Assembly (NCBI RefSeq): GCF_000744705.1
Contig: NZ_JQML01000001.1
Location: 3,792,017 to 3,856,016 of the forward strand
DNA from: Streptacidiphilus albus JL83
GTDB taxonomy: Bacteria > Actinomycetota > Actinomycetes > Streptomycetales > Streptomycetaceae
Reading direction: 5' to 3'
DNA length: 64,000 nucleotides
How positions within the stretch are numbered: the stretch's first letter is position 1; each line of letters starts with the position of its first letter. This document shows, one piece after another, positions 29,708 through 38,820 of the stretch. The notes under the pieces are model-generated. The model saw nothing but the letters and a program-made list of their open reading frames with translations. It had not been told where the DNA came from and made no database searches. Both the position numbers and the translations under genes were made by a program.

Positions 29708-30369
29708 GCGGCTCCCGTGAACGCGTGCTCGGCAGGGTCCGCGCCGCCCTCGCCGACGTCCCCCGGCAGGAGCAGCCGGACGACCACGCCGTGCCGCGCG
29801 ACTACCGCGCCGAGCACACCGCGGCCGACCCGGCGGCCGTGCTCGACCTGCTGGCGGAGAACCTCGCCGACTACCGGGCCCTGGTCCACCGCACCACCCC
29901 GGACCGGCTGGCCGCACTGGTCGCCGAACTGCTGCGCGCCCACGGGTCGCGGTCGCTGGCCGTCCCGGCCGACCTGCCCGAGGAGTGGCTCCCCGGCCCG
30001 GACGCGCTCGAACTGCTGCCGGACGGGCCCGGATTGACCGCGGCCCGGTTGGACCTGGTCGACAGCGTGCTCACCGGCTGCGCGCTGGCCGTGGCCGAGA
30101 CCGGGACCATCGTGCTCGACGCGGGACCGGGACAGGGCCGACGGATCCTGACCCTGGTCCCGGACCACCACCTGTGCGTGGTCCGCGCGGAACAGGTCGT
30201 CACCTCCGTGCCGCGGGCGCTGCCGCGGCTTGACCCGCGCCGACCGCAGACCTGGATCTCCGGTCCCTCGGCCACCAGCGACATCGAACTCGACCGGGTG
30301 GAGGGCGTCCACGGACCGCGGACGCTGGAGGTGATCCTGGTGGCGGCTACGCCTTCGGCGTCTGGTTGA
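29704..30369 (+). CDS. lutC: Lactate utilisation protein C (LUD domain)
   Basis: 221 residues of the LUD family: GCALAVAETGTIVLDAGPGQG, then LTLVPDHHLCVVRAEQVV and ISGPSATSDIELDRVEGVHGPR, the conserved C-terminal signature. It has no Fe-S cluster and completes LutABC. Its 3' end overlaps the convergent VOC gene by 23 bp. Confidence 0.93.
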   Translation: MSGSRERVLGRVRAALADVPRQEQPDDHAVPRDYRAEHTAADPAAVLDLLAENLADYRALVHRTTPDRLAALVAELLRAHGSRSLAVPADLPEEWLPGPDALELLPDGPGLTAARLDLVDSVLTGCALAVAETGTIVLDAGPGQGRRILTLVPDHHLCVVRAEQVVTSVPRALPRLDPRRPQTWISGPSATSDIELDRVEGVHGPRTLEVILVAATPSASG

Positions 30370-30757
30370 TCCGCACCATGTTGCCGGAGGGGTCGCGGAA
30401 GGCGCAGTCGCGCGGGCCCCAGGCCTGGTCCATGGGCTCCTGCAGCACCTCGGCCCCGGAGGCCCGGACCTTCTCGAACAGTGCGTCGACGTCGTCCGTG
30501 CCGAAGACCACCATCGACAGGACGCCCTTGGTGAGCAGCTCCTGCAGGGCGTCGGCGTCGGCCTGGGAGCGGCCGGCCGAGGGTGCGGACAGGACGATCT
30601 CCAGCTCGGGCTGGTCGGGGCTGCCGAGGGTGACCCAGCGCATTCCGCCGGAGCCGACGTCGTTGCGCAGCTCCAGGCCGAGCGCGTCCCGGTAGAACGC
30701 GAGCGACTCGTCGGGGTCGTTGACGGTGATGTGGCAGTACCTGAGGGAAACAGTCAT
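30347..30757 (-). CDS. VOC (glyoxalase-like) family protein
   Basis: 136 residues from the ATG at 30757. Paired beta-alpha-beta-beta units: YCHITVNDPDESLAFYRDALG at the start, VSGxx-like GPRDCAFRDPSGNMVRINQ at the end, with the metal-ligand His and Glu positions in a typical arrangement. VOC proteins include glyoxalases, resistance proteins and dioxygenases, so the substrate is open. It lies directly downstream of an AraC gene (11-bp gap), a common pair in actinobacteria. Confidence 0.88.
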   Translation of the reverse strand: MTVSLRYCHITVNDPDESLAFYRDALGLELRNDVGSGGMRWVTLGSPDQPELEIVLSAPSAGRSQADADALQELLTKGVLSMVVFGTDDVDALFEKVRASGAEVLQEPMDQAWGPRDCAFRDPSGNMVRINQTPKA

Positions 30758-30767
30758 GCCCCCGACT

Positions 30768-31211
30768 CTAGGCACCGGCCCCCGGGCGCGCTTCTCGGAT
30801 CCTGCTCGCCTGCCCGTCCCGGCGCGGCCTGGTCCGCACCTTGGCGATGCAGGCGGGCATCGCCTCGACCGCGCTGTGCTCGCGGCTCCGGTAGGCGCTG
30901 GGCGTCTCGCCGGTGATCTCGGTGAACCGGGAGCTGAAGGAGCCCAGCGAGGTACAGCCGACCTCCATGCAGGCGTCGGTCACGCTCGCACCCGCGCGCA
31001 GCAGCGCCATGGCGCGCTCGATCCGCCGGGTCATGAGGTAGCTGTAGGGCGTCTCGCCGTAGGCGGCCCGGAACTGCCGGGAGAAGTGCGCGGGCGACAT
31101 CAGCGCCCGCTGCGCCATCGTCGGCACGTCGAGCGGACGCGCGTACTCCCGGTCGATCAGGTCCCGGGCCCTTCGCAGATGCGCGAGGTTGGTCAGCTCC
31201 TGCGGGTTCAC
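30768..31211 (-). CDS. AraC-family transcriptional regulator
   Basis: 147 residues from the GTG at 31211, the first start in frame after non-coding sequence. Two HTH units: LDVPTMAQRALMSPAHFSRQ and ASVTDACMEVGCTSLGSFSS, with the closing FTEITGETPSAYR. It has a short N-terminal arm and no ligand-binding domain, so it may sense through a partner. It probably controls the VOC gene that follows. Confidence 0.88.
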   Translation of the reverse strand: MNPQELTNLAHLRRARDLIDREYARPLDVPTMAQRALMSPAHFSRQFRAAYGETPYSYLMTRRIERAMALLRAGASVTDACMEVGCTSLGSFSSRFTEITGETPSAYRSREHSAVEAMPACIAKVRTRPRRDGQASRIREARPGAGA

Positions 31212-31285
31212 GTCACCGAGCCTACGCGCCGCCACCGACAGCCGGAGCTGCCGTCGGACCGCACTGCCGTCGGACCGCACTGCCG

Positions 31286-32572
31286 TCAGACCGCGCTGCC
31301 GGCCTTCCAGCTGGCCCAGTCCATGTTCCAGCCGTTCAGCCCGTTGGACGAAGCGACGGTCTGGTCGCCCGAGTTGACCACCTCGACGACGTCGCCGGTG
31401 ATCGAGCTGTTGTAGAAGGCCGCGGCCGGGGTGCTGGGGCTGCCCGCGCCCTGGACGTCGTGCATGCCGACGCAGCCGTGGCTGGTGTTGGCGCTGCCGA
31501 AGACCGAGGTGCCGGCCCAGTAGTTGCCGTGGATGAAGGTGCCGGAGGTGGTGAGCCGCATGGCGTGCGGGACGTCGGCGATGTTGTACTCGCCGCCGAG
31601 GTTGACGGTCTGCGAGTCCATCCGGGTCTGCAGCAGCTTCTCGGAGATCACCATCTTCCCGGCCCAGGTGGTGTGCTGGGGGCTGCCGCCGGAGATCGGC
31701 CAGGTCTGGGTGACCCTGCCGTCGCGGGTGACGGTCAGCTGCTTGGCGGCGAGGTCGGCGACGCTGGTCTGGCTGCGGCCGATGGTGAAGGCCACGTCCT
31801 TGGCCTGGGTGCCGTAGACGCCGGGGGCGCCCTCGACGTCCTTCAGCCGCAGGCTGAGGGTGACCCTGGTGCCGGGCGTCCAGTACTCCTCGGGGCGGAA
31901 GTCGAGCCGGGTGGAGCTGAACCAGTGACCGACCACCGGGACCGGCGGCACGGCCGTGACGGTGACCGCCTTCTGCACGGCGGCCTGGTCGGCGACCGGC
32001 TTGTTGAAGACGATGGAGACCGGCATGCCGACGCCCACGGTGGTGCCGTCCTCGGGGGTGAAGACCCCGACGAAGGTCTTGGCCGGGGCGCCCGTGGTGA
32101 AGCTGGTCTGCTGCTTCAGCTGCACCTTGGCGTGGTCGGTGGCGACGGTCGCGACCTGGTAGCCGGTGCCGGAACTGAGCTTGCCGGTACTGGTCCAACT
32201 GGTGCCGTCGGCCGCGAGCTGCCCGGCGACCAGGACGCCGCCGGGACCGGTGACGGTGACCGAGCTGAGGGTGCCGCCGGCCACGGTGACCTTGACCGGC
32301 TGGGTGAAGTCCGCCTTCTGGCTGCCGCCCGCGGGGGTGACGGTCACCACCGCCGCCGAGGTCTTCGCCGCCCCGGCGCCGCCCGCGCCGGACGCTCCGG
32401 AGCCGTCGGAGCGGCCGCCGCTGCAGGCGGCGACCAGGGCCACCGGGGTGGCTGCCAGCCCGGCCACCACCGCGCGCCGGCCCCAGCTGCGGCGTCCGCC
32501 GGGCGCGGGCGCGGCGCCCGCCGCGGCATCGGTCGGCAGGGAGGCGCCGTCCCGCTGATCGGCTGCTGTCAC
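31286..32572 (-). CDS. L,D-transpeptidase lipoprotein
   Basis: 428 residues. The N-terminal part has an arginine pair (RRSWGRRAVVAGLA) and a lipobox LVAAC, so it is a secreted lipoprotein, possibly Tat-exported. Residues ~95-280 are two Ig-like domains of the LdtMt2 type. The YkuD catalytic domain has the active site HGNYWAGTSVFG ... TSHGCVGMHDVQ, with the nucleophilic Cys in SHGC. It makes 3-3 crosslinks in peptidoglycan and is carbapenem-sensitive in related enzymes. It ends 74 bp before the AraC start. Confidence 0.92.
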   Translation of the reverse strand: MTAADQRDGASLPTDAAAGAAPAPGGRRSWGRRAVVAGLAATPVALVAACSGGRSDGSGASGAGGAGAAKTSAAVVTVTPAGGSQKADFTQPVKVTVAGGTLSSVTVTGPGGVLVAGQLAADGTSWTSTGKLSSGTGYQVATVATDHAKVQLKQQTSFTTGAPAKTFVGVFTPEDGTTVGVGMPVSIVFNKPVADQAAVQKAVTVTAVPPVPVVGHWFSSTRLDFRPEEYWTPGTRVTLSLRLKDVEGAPGVYGTQAKDVAFTIGRSQTSVADLAAKQLTVTRDGRVTQTWPISGGSPQHTTWAGKMVISEKLLQTRMDSQTVNLGGEYNIADVPHAMRLTTSGTFIHGNYWAGTSVFGSANTSHGCVGMHDVQGAGSPSTPAAAFYNSSITGDVVEVVNSGDQTVASSNGLNGWNMDWASWKAGSAV

Positions 32573-32715
32573 TTCGCTGGCTCCCTCGCGTCGGCGCTTC
32601 CGCGCTGCTGATCACATGAACATAGTCCAGTTACCCGGGTATGCCCGAATCTGATCCCATCTGCATGCTAATCAACGGTTCTGGCAACGGCTCAGCTGTC
32701 ACGGCCTCCGAACGC

Positions 32716-32747
32716 CGACGGGCGGCCCCGTTCGGGGCCGCCCGTCG
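32716..32747. terminator. Strong hairpin terminator
   Basis: A perfect 14-bp stem (CGACGGGCGGCCCC / GGGGCCGCCCGTCG) with loop GTTC. It lies 41 bp after the stop of the conserved hypothetical gene at 32,789 and before the lipoprotein gene promoter region. Confidence 0.75.
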
Positions 32748-32788
32748 CCTGTCGGACACCTGGTCCGCCGGATACCTAGTCCTCGTCC

Positions 32789-33130
32789 TCAGTCCTCGTC
32801 CTCGGCCGCGCCCTCGGCGTCGGAGTCGTAGACGTCCCAGTCCTCGTTCTCGGGGTCGTAGTCGACCGGCTGGGACTCCCAGGTCGCCTCGGCGAGCTCG
32901 ATGCCTGGGATGCCCGAGAGCATCGCCACCGGGTCGACGAAGTGGGCGATCGACCCGGCCGGGTCGATCTCGATGGCGGCGACGGCCTCCGCGCGCTCCT
33001 CGTCCTCAAGGAAGGCGTCGTCCCGGACCTGCTCCAGGGCAGCCGACGCCAGGGCCTTCTCATCGACGATCTCCGCGATGAGCTCGATCTGCAGCCGGAT
33101 GTAGCGCGGCTCGCTGGTCTCACTAGTCAT
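32789..33130 (-). CDS. Conserved actinobacterial hypothetical protein
   Basis: 113 residues, acidic throughout, with a strongly acidic C-terminus (DYDPENEDWDVYDSDAEGAAED). A central hydrophobic stretch reads IAHFVDPVAMLSGIPGIELAEA. It starts at the ATG at 33130. It resembles short acidic proteins common beside small secreted proteins in Streptomyces. Function unknown. Confidence 0.6.
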   Translation of the reverse strand: MTSETSEPRYIRLQIELIAEIVDEKALASAALEQVRDDAFLEDEERAEAVAAIEIDPAGSIAHFVDPVAMLSGIPGIELAEATWESQPVDYDPENEDWDVYDSDAEGAAEDED

Positions 33131-33227
33131 GGCGTGACCCTATCCAACACAACCCTGGCTGATTAGCATCGTGCGAACCACGCAGCAGTGCGGGTTGCAG
33201 CAATGCAGCGATTTGCAGGGAGCACCA

Positions 33228-33518
33228 TTGAGTCCGCGCCGTCCGCGCCGCCCGCTGACCACCACCGCCGTCGCCGCCGGGATCGGTACCCTCGCCGTGC
33301 TGGCCCTGGGCCCGATGGCCTCCGCCGCGACCAATGCGGCGGCCCGGCACGACGTCAGCGCGGTGGCCTCCAGCACCGGCTCGACCGTGCAGAGCGGCGG
33401 CCGGTCGCTGGCCTCGTCGACCTCCGGCGCGAGCCCCGCCGAGTACACCGCCGGCGGCATCGGCCTGGCGGTCGCCGGCATCGGCCTGGCCTGCGCCGTC
33501 CGCCGCCTCGCGCACTGA
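33228..33518 (+). CDS. Small secreted/membrane protein
   Basis: 96 residues from the TTG at 33228, with AGGGAG upstream. There is a basic start (SPRRPRRPL), a hydrophobic core (AVAAGIGTLAVLALGPMASAA) and an Ala-x-Ala cleavage site, so a Sec signal peptide is likely. A Ser/Gly/Thr-rich middle is followed by a second hydrophobic stretch (GIGLAVAGIGLACAV) and RRLAH tail. The pattern is that of small cell-envelope proteins. No family is recognised. Confidence 0.55.
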   Translation: MSPRRPRRPLTTTAVAAGIGTLAVLALGPMASAATNAAARHDVSAVASSTGSTVQSGGRSLASSTSGASPAEYTAGGIGLAVAGIGLACAVRRLAH

Positions 33519-33544
33519 GGCCGGGCGGCCCCGGGCACACCAGC

Positions 33545-33573
33545 GGGGCCGGCCCTCGAAGAGGACCGGCCCC
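33545..33573. terminator. Hairpin terminator
   Basis: Stem GGGGCCGG / CCGGCCCC with inner CCTC-GAA-GAGG stem, 26 bp after the small secreted protein gene. Confidence 0.6.
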
Positions 33574-33889
33574 GGTGTCTCCGCCCTGTTCCCCCACCCG
33601 GGAACGCGGAGCCCTTGGTGCCACGGGACCCACCGCACCCCGAGCCACGAGGGCTCAGGGGCGGGACGACGGTGGTTCCCGCGGGCGGACGCGGCCGACC
33701 GGGTCAGGGCCGTCCGACGCGTCCAGTTGGCGACTGCGGGGTCCGGGAGCCGCTCCGGTCCCCCGCCGCCACCAAGCTCGGCTTCTTGCCGTGGTGACAA
33801 CAATGCCGGGCGCTTGTTAAAACCGTGCTGCCGGTACGTGTCGTAGGCGTACCAGTTGGGGGAGCTTCTGTGAACGGGGCGGGTCCGCC
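33574..33889. other. Intergenic region
   Basis: About 316 bp without a supported gene between the small secreted protein and the cystathionine beta-synthase stop. It contains an inverted repeat GGTACG-N9-CGTACC (33,833-33,853) and a slightly AT-richer stretch (CTTGTTAAAACC). No RNA gene is recognised. Confidence 0.4.
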
Positions 33890-35290
33890 TCAGTGCACGC
33901 CGTGCTCCGCCATGAAGGACAGCAGGTCCTGCCGGGTGACGATGCCCTGCGGCTTGCCCTCGACCAGGACCACGGCGGCGTCGGCCCGCTCCAGCACCGC
34001 CATCAGCCGGGTGATGGACTCGCCGGAGCCCACCACCGGCAGCGGCGCCGACATGTGACCCTCGATCGGGTCGGCGAGCTCGAAGCGCTTGGCGAAGAGA
34101 CCGTCCAGCAGGTCCCGCTCCACGATCGAGCCGATGACCTCGCCGGCCATCACGTCCGGGTGGCCAGCGCCGGGCGAGACCACCGGGAGCTGGGAGACGC
34201 CGTACTCGCGGAGGATCTGCACGGCCTCGCCGACCGACTCCTGCGGGTGCATGTGGACGAACTGCGGAATGCCGCCGTGCTCCAGCGCGTCCTTGCGGGC
34301 CAGTACATCGCCGACGACCGACTCGGGACCGCCCTCGTCCAGGAAGCCGTAGTCCTGCATCCAGTCGTCGTTGAAGATCTTCGAGAGGTAGCCGCGCCCG
34401 GAGTCCGGGAGCAGCACCACGACCACGTCGTCCGGGCCGAGCCGCTCGGCCACCCGCAGCGCCGCGACCACGGCCATCCCGCAGGAGCCGCCGACCAGCA
34501 GGCCCTCCTCCTTGGCGAGGCGGCGGGTCATCTGGAACGAGTCCTTGTCGGAGACCGGCACGATCTCGTCGGCCACCGTGCGGTCGTAGGCGGTCGGCCA
34601 GAAGTCCTCGCCGACGCCCTCGACCAGGTAGGGGCGGCCGGAGCCGCCGGAGTAGACGGAGCCCTCCGGGTCCGCGCCGACGACCTGGACCGCGCCCTTG
34701 GAGACGTCCTTGAGGTAGCGGCCGGTACCGGAGATGGTGCCGCCGGTGCCGACGCCGGCCACGAAGTGCGTGATCCGGCCATCCGTCTGCTCCCACAGCT
34801 CGGGGCCGGTGGAGTCGTAGTGGCTGGCGGGGTTGTTGGGGTTCGAGTACTGGTCCGGCTTCCACGCCCCGGGGGTCTCCCGGACCAGGCGGTCGCTGAC
34901 GTTGTAGTACGAGTCGGGGTGCTCGGGGGCGACCGCGGTCGGGCAGACCACGACCTCGGCGCCGTAGGCCCGGAGCACGTTGATCTTGTCCGTGGAAACC
35001 TTGTCCGGGCAGACGAAGATGCAGCGGTAGCCCTTCTGCTGGGCGACGATCGCCAGCCCGACACCGGTGTTGCCCGAGGTGGGCTCGACGATGGTCCCGC
35101 CGGGCTTCAGCTCGCCCGACGCCTCTGCCGCCTCGATCATCCGCATGGCGATGCGGTCCTTCACCGAGCCGCCCGGGTTGAAGTACTCAACCTTGGCCAG
35201 AACGGTGGCACTGATTCCCTCGGCGACCTTGTTGAGCCTCACCAGAGGGGTGTTGCCGACCAGCTCGATGATCGAATCGTGGTACCGCAC
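33890..35290 (-). CDS. Cystathionine beta-synthase
   Basis: 466 residues from the GTG at 35290 (GGAGGAG upstream). The PLP catalytic domain has NPGGSVKDRIAMRMIE (PLP lysine), EPTSGNTGVGLA (phosphate/substrate loop) and GVGTGGTISGTGRYL. Two C-terminal CBS motifs (residues ~330-460) carry the regulatory domain. It condenses serine and homocysteine to cystathionine, first step of transsulfuration; the gamma-lyase-like enzyme at 22,906 could follow. Longer frame to 35,371 lacks a ribosome binding site and is not used. Confidence 0.92.
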   Translation of the reverse strand: MRYHDSIIELVGNTPLVRLNKVAEGISATVLAKVEYFNPGGSVKDRIAMRMIEAAEASGELKPGGTIVEPTSGNTGVGLAIVAQQKGYRCIFVCPDKVSTDKINVLRAYGAEVVVCPTAVAPEHPDSYYNVSDRLVRETPGAWKPDQYSNPNNPASHYDSTGPELWEQTDGRITHFVAGVGTGGTISGTGRYLKDVSKGAVQVVGADPEGSVYSGGSGRPYLVEGVGEDFWPTAYDRTVADEIVPVSDKDSFQMTRRLAKEEGLLVGGSCGMAVVAALRVAERLGPDDVVVVLLPDSGRGYLSKIFNDDWMQDYGFLDEGGPESVVGDVLARKDALEHGGIPQFVHMHPQESVGEAVQILREYGVSQLPVVSPGAGHPDVMAGEVIGSIVERDLLDGLFAKRFELADPIEGHMSAPLPVVGSGESITRLMAVLERADAAVVLVEGKPQGIVTRQDLLSFMAEHGVH

Positions 35291-35419
35291 GGGGTCTCCT
35301 CCGCGGTTAGCCGGAAATCTACGGGACGCACGGTTTGTCGTCTCCGTGGGGATCAGCGTAGTGGGGCACACTCCCTGGGTAGGTACGGCGTGGAGCTGGA
35401 CGGGAGATGGGGTCGCTCA

Positions 35420-36505
35420 ATGTCGCGTGAACGGGTGGCACGACGCATTGCCGCTGCGGCGGCTTACGGAGGCGGCGGAATCGGTCTGCTCGGTGTGGGG
35501 TTCGCCGGGCTGCTGCTGACCGAGGCGAAACTGGCGGAGATCCAGTTGAACACCCTGAAGGGTGAGCCACCGCGCGCCGACGGCGTCTACGGGGAGGCGT
35601 TCGCCAGCGGGGAGGAGCCGCCGCTGCTGATGGGCGTCCTGGGCGACTCGACCGCCGCCGGTTTCGGCGTCGACCGGGGCCGGGACACCCCGGGGGCACT
35701 GCTGGCCGGCGGGATCGCCTCGGTCGCGGAGCGCCCGGTCCGGCTGATGGTCGCCGCGGTCAACGGCGCCGCCTCGGACGACCTGGAGCGGCAGCTGGGA
35801 GTGCTGCTGGCGGCGGAGCCCGCGCTGGACATCGCACTGGTGATGATCGGGGCCAATGACGTCACCCAGCGGATCAAGCTGGCCGACTCGGTGCGGCTGC
35901 TCGGCGAAACGGTTCGCCGGCTGCGCGCGGCCGGGGCCGAGGTCGTCGTCGGGACCTGTCCCGACCTGGGCACCATCGCGCCGGTCCGGCCGCCGCTGCG
36001 GACCCTGGCGCGCCGCGCCAGCCGCCAGCTCGCCGCCGCGCAGACCATCGCCGTGGTCGACTCGGGCGGGCGCAGCGTCTCGCTGGGCGCGCTGCTCGGC
36101 CCGGAGTTCGAGCACCGGCCGGAGATGTTCGCCTCCGACCGCTACCACCCCTCCGCCCAAGGCTACCAGACGGCCGCGATGGCACTGCTGCCGTCGATGT
36201 GCGCGGCGCTGGAGATCTGGCCCGAGGAGGAGCGCGCGGACGCGCTGCGGGGCGAGGGCGTGCTGCCGGTCGCCCGGGCCGCCGCGCAGGCCGCGGGGCT
36301 GGGCGGGACGGAGGTGGCCGGTGCGGCGGTGGCCGGCGCGGAGGCCGGACCCCGGGGCCGCTGGGCGCTGCTGAAGCACCGGCGCCGCCGGATCCTGCCG
36401 GAGGTCGCCGAGCCGGAACCGGCCGCGGCGGACGGAGCAGCCGAGGGGGATTCCGCAACGTCGGGGAATTCACACGCCGTCGGCGCTGACGCCCCGGCTA
36501 CCTGA
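35420..36505 (+). CDS. SGNH/GDSL-family secreted or membrane hydrolase
   Basis: 361 residues from the ATG at 35420. N-terminal hydrophobic segment (GGGGIGLLGVGFAGLLL, residues ~18-34) anchors or exports it. Block I GDSTAAGFG (Ser nucleophile), block III VMIGANDVTQ (Asn), block V SDRYHPSAQGYQ (Asp-x-x-His) complete the SGNH catalytic set. The C-terminal ~100 residues are Ala/Glu-rich and probably unstructured. It could be a lipase or esterase on envelope lipids. It is divergent from cystathionine beta-synthase. Confidence 0.88.
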   Translation: MSRERVARRIAAAAAYGGGGIGLLGVGFAGLLLTEAKLAEIQLNTLKGEPPRADGVYGEAFASGEEPPLLMGVLGDSTAAGFGVDRGRDTPGALLAGGIASVAERPVRLMVAAVNGAASDDLERQLGVLLAAEPALDIALVMIGANDVTQRIKLADSVRLLGETVRRLRAAGAEVVVGTCPDLGTIAPVRPPLRTLARRASRQLAAAQTIAVVDSGGRSVSLGALLGPEFEHRPEMFASDRYHPSAQGYQTAAMALLPSMCAALEIWPEEERADALRGEGVLPVARAAAQAAGLGGTEVAGAAVAGAEAGPRGRWALLKHRRRRILPEVAEPEPAAADGAAEGDSATSGNSHAVGADAPAT

Positions 36506-36582
36506 CGGTAATTTGGCGGACAGTGCGCCCACAGGCGGTGCCTCCACAGCCCGCCCGCTCAATGGAACCCTCTGGAGTCGTG

Positions 36583-37806
36583 ATGCCCGAAGCCGTCATC
36601 GTCAGCACCGCCCGCTCGCCGATCGGCCGGGCGTTCAAGGGCTCGCTCAAGGACGTCCGCCCGGACGACCTGACCACGCAGATCATCCAGGCCGCGCTCG
36701 CCAAGGTGCCCGAGCTCGACCCGCGCGACATCGACGACCTGATGCTCGGCTGCGGCCTGCCCGGCGGCGAGCAGGGCTTCAACATGGGCCGCGTGGTCGC
36801 CGTCCAGCTCGGGATGGACCACCTGCCCGGCTGTACGATCACCCGCTACTGCTCCTCCTCGCTGCAGACGACCCGGATGGCGCTGCACGCGATCCGGGCC
36901 GGCGAGGGCGACGTCTTCATCTCGGCCGGCGTGGAGACCGTGTCCCGCAGCGTCAAGGGCAACTCCGACAGCTGGCCGGACACCACCAACCCGGTCTTCG
37001 CCGAGGCCGGCGCGCGCACCGCGGCGACCGCCGCCATGACCGGCGCGCCGGTCTGGAGCGACCCGCGGGAGAACGGCCTGGCGCCCGACGTCTACATCGC
37101 CATGGGCCAGACCGCCGAGAACCTGGCCAAGCTCAAGGGCATCAGCCGCCAGGAGCAGGACGAGTTCGGCGTGCGCTCGCAGAACCTCGCCGAGAAGGCC
37201 ATCGCCGACGGCTTCTGGGCCCGCGAGATCACCCCGGTGACCACCCCGGACGGCACCGTGGTCAGCAAGGACGACGGCCCCCGGGCCGGCGTCACGCTGG
37301 AGGCGGTCTCCGGCCTCAAGCCGGTCTTCCGCCCCGACGGCACCGTCAACGCCGGCAACTGCTGCCCGCTGAACGACGGCGCGGCGGCCGTGGTGATCAT
37401 GTCCGACACCAAGGCCCGCGAGCTGGGCCTCACCCCGCTGGCCCGGATCGTCTCCACCGGCGTCACCGGCCTCTCCCCCGAGATCATGGGGCTGGGCCCG
37501 GTCGAGGCCAGCAAGCAGGCGCTGCGCCGGGCCGGGATGTCGATCGGCGACATCGACCTGGTCGAGATCAACGAGGCCTTCGCGGCCCAGGTGATCCCCT
37601 CCTACCAGGACCTCGGCATCGACCTGGACCGGCTCAACGTCAACGGCGGCGGCATCGCCGTCGGCCACCCCTTCGGCATGACCGGCGCCCGGATCACCGG
37701 CACGCTGATCAACTCGCTGCAGTGGCACGACAAGCAGTTCGGCCTGGAGACGATGTGCGTCGGCGGCGGCCAGGGCATGGCGATGGTCATCGAGCGGCTG
37801 AGCTGA
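36583..37806 (+). CDS. Acetyl-CoA acetyltransferase (thiolase)
   Basis: 407 residues of the degradative/biosynthetic thiolase family. Nucleophile Cys90 in RYCSSSLQTTRM (a variant of the usual CGSG/CASG loop), NEAF loop IDLVEINEAFAAQV, GHP in GIAVGHPFGMTGAR, and a final CVGGGQGMAM with the acid/base Cys. The ATG at 36583 has GGAG upstream. Likely role acetoacetyl-CoA formation or fatty-acid thiolysis; the acyl specificity is not shown. Terminator follows at 37,849. Confidence 0.93.
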   Translation: MPEAVIVSTARSPIGRAFKGSLKDVRPDDLTTQIIQAALAKVPELDPRDIDDLMLGCGLPGGEQGFNMGRVVAVQLGMDHLPGCTITRYCSSSLQTTRMALHAIRAGEGDVFISAGVETVSRSVKGNSDSWPDTTNPVFAEAGARTAATAAMTGAPVWSDPRENGLAPDVYIAMGQTAENLAKLKGISRQEQDEFGVRSQNLAEKAIADGFWAREITPVTTPDGTVVSKDDGPRAGVTLEAVSGLKPVFRPDGTVNAGNCCPLNDGAAAVVIMSDTKARELGLTPLARIVSTGVTGLSPEIMGLGPVEASKQALRRAGMSIGDIDLVEINEAFAAQVIPSYQDLGIDLDRLNVNGGGIAVGHPFGMTGARITGTLINSLQWHDKQFGLETMCVGGGQGMAMVIERLS

Positions 37807-37848
37807 CACCTCCGCCGTTACCCGTTTGGCCCACGCCGACGGGGGTAA

Positions 37849-37881
37849 AGTCCGGGTCGCGGTTCTCATGCGATCCGGACT
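37849..37881 (+). terminator. Rho-independent-like terminator after thiolase
   Basis: Stem AGTCCGG-TCGC / GCGA-CCGGACT with a 9-nt loop, followed by the T-rich CTTTCTTTA. One of the few hairpins in the host part with a true T tract. Confidence 0.75.
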
Positions 37882-38076
37882 CTTTCTTTATGTGCAGATC
37901 ACAACTTGTCGACGCAAAGTTATCGCGCGATCACCTTGCGTATGCTTTTCACGGAATTTTCATGTCCGAAATGTCGTATGTCACAGGAATGATTCATATT
38001 TCGCTCTCCCGGGAATAGCCGGACTGGGGCAGGCTGGGGATTGACCGCCAGTTCGACCCTCCCTTAGGGGTGCCCC

Positions 38077-38820
38077 GTGACCGTAGTTCTCGTCGTGCTC
38101 GTCTCCCTGCTGACCGTCGTGACCGCCGCCGCCGCGATCGGCTCTCTCCGCAATGCCCGCCGCCTCGACGCCCTGGACCGGCGCCTCGACGGCGCCGTCC
38201 GCGAGGCCGTCACCGCGGCCCTCGCCGAGGACCGGCAGCGCGAGCTGGAGGAGGCCCGGGCGTTCTGGGCCGAGCAGGAGACCAGGGCCGCCGAGGACGA
38301 CGTCTACGCTGGCGGCCTGTTCCCGGACGAGAACCTGGTGCTGCTGCCCGCCCCGCGCGGCTACGTCGACGACGAGGGCACCATGGACCCGGAGTTCGCC
38401 GACGCGCTGCGCACCGCGCTGGAGGACCTGATCTCCGAGACCGACGGCAAGCGTCCCGCGCCGCACCACCCCGCGCCGCACCACCCGTCGCTGCCCGGCT
38501 TCGTCCCCCAGCCCACGCCCACCCCCGAGTGGACCGACCTGCGGCTGATGGAGCTGGTCGACGTCGGCACCGAGCTGCGCGACGTCCGCCCCGGCCCGAT
38601 GGGCACGCTCGACGTCTACGTCTTCGAGGACGAGACCACCCTCTGCGTGGCCCCCGGCGACCCGGCCACCGGCGCCCGGATCCGGGAGGCCGTGACCGGC
38701 GGCACCGGGGTCCGGCTGCTGGGCTCCTCGCGACTGCCGGGCGGGCACGCGCTGACCTTCGCCCTGGGCGGCGAGGAGACCGCCTACGTCCTCGCCGACC
38801 GGGTGGTCGCCAGCCTCTGA
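38077..38820 (+). CDS. Membrane-anchored protein of unknown function
   Basis: 247 residues from the GTG at 38077. The N-terminal helix (TVVLVVLVSLLTVVTAAAAIG) is a signal anchor. An Arg/Glu-rich helix (residues ~30-75, likely coiled coil) and acidic, Pro/His-rich linker (APHHPAPHHP) follow. The last ~100 residues form a beta-rich domain (TLDVYVFEDETTLCVA). No family is recognised; similar proteins are common in Streptomyces. The AT-rich 150 bp upstream is a likely promoter region. Confidence 0.65.
   Translation: MTVVLVVLVSLLTVVTAAAAIGSLRNARRLDALDRRLDGAVREAVTAALAEDRQRELEEARAFWAEQETRAAEDDVYAGGLFPDENLVLLPAPRGYVDDEGTMDPEFADALRTALEDLISETDGKRPAPHHPAPHHPSLPGFVPQPTPTPEWTDLRLMELVDVGTELRDVRPGPMGTLDVYVFEDETTLCVAPGDPATGARIREAVTGGTGVRLLGSSRLPGGHALTFALGGEETAYVLADRVVASL

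Noticed and set aside
33893-35419. Upstream extension of the SGNH hydrolase frame
   Set aside because: It is antisense to cystathionine beta-synthase; the ATG at 35,420 gives a proper hydrophobic N-terminus.
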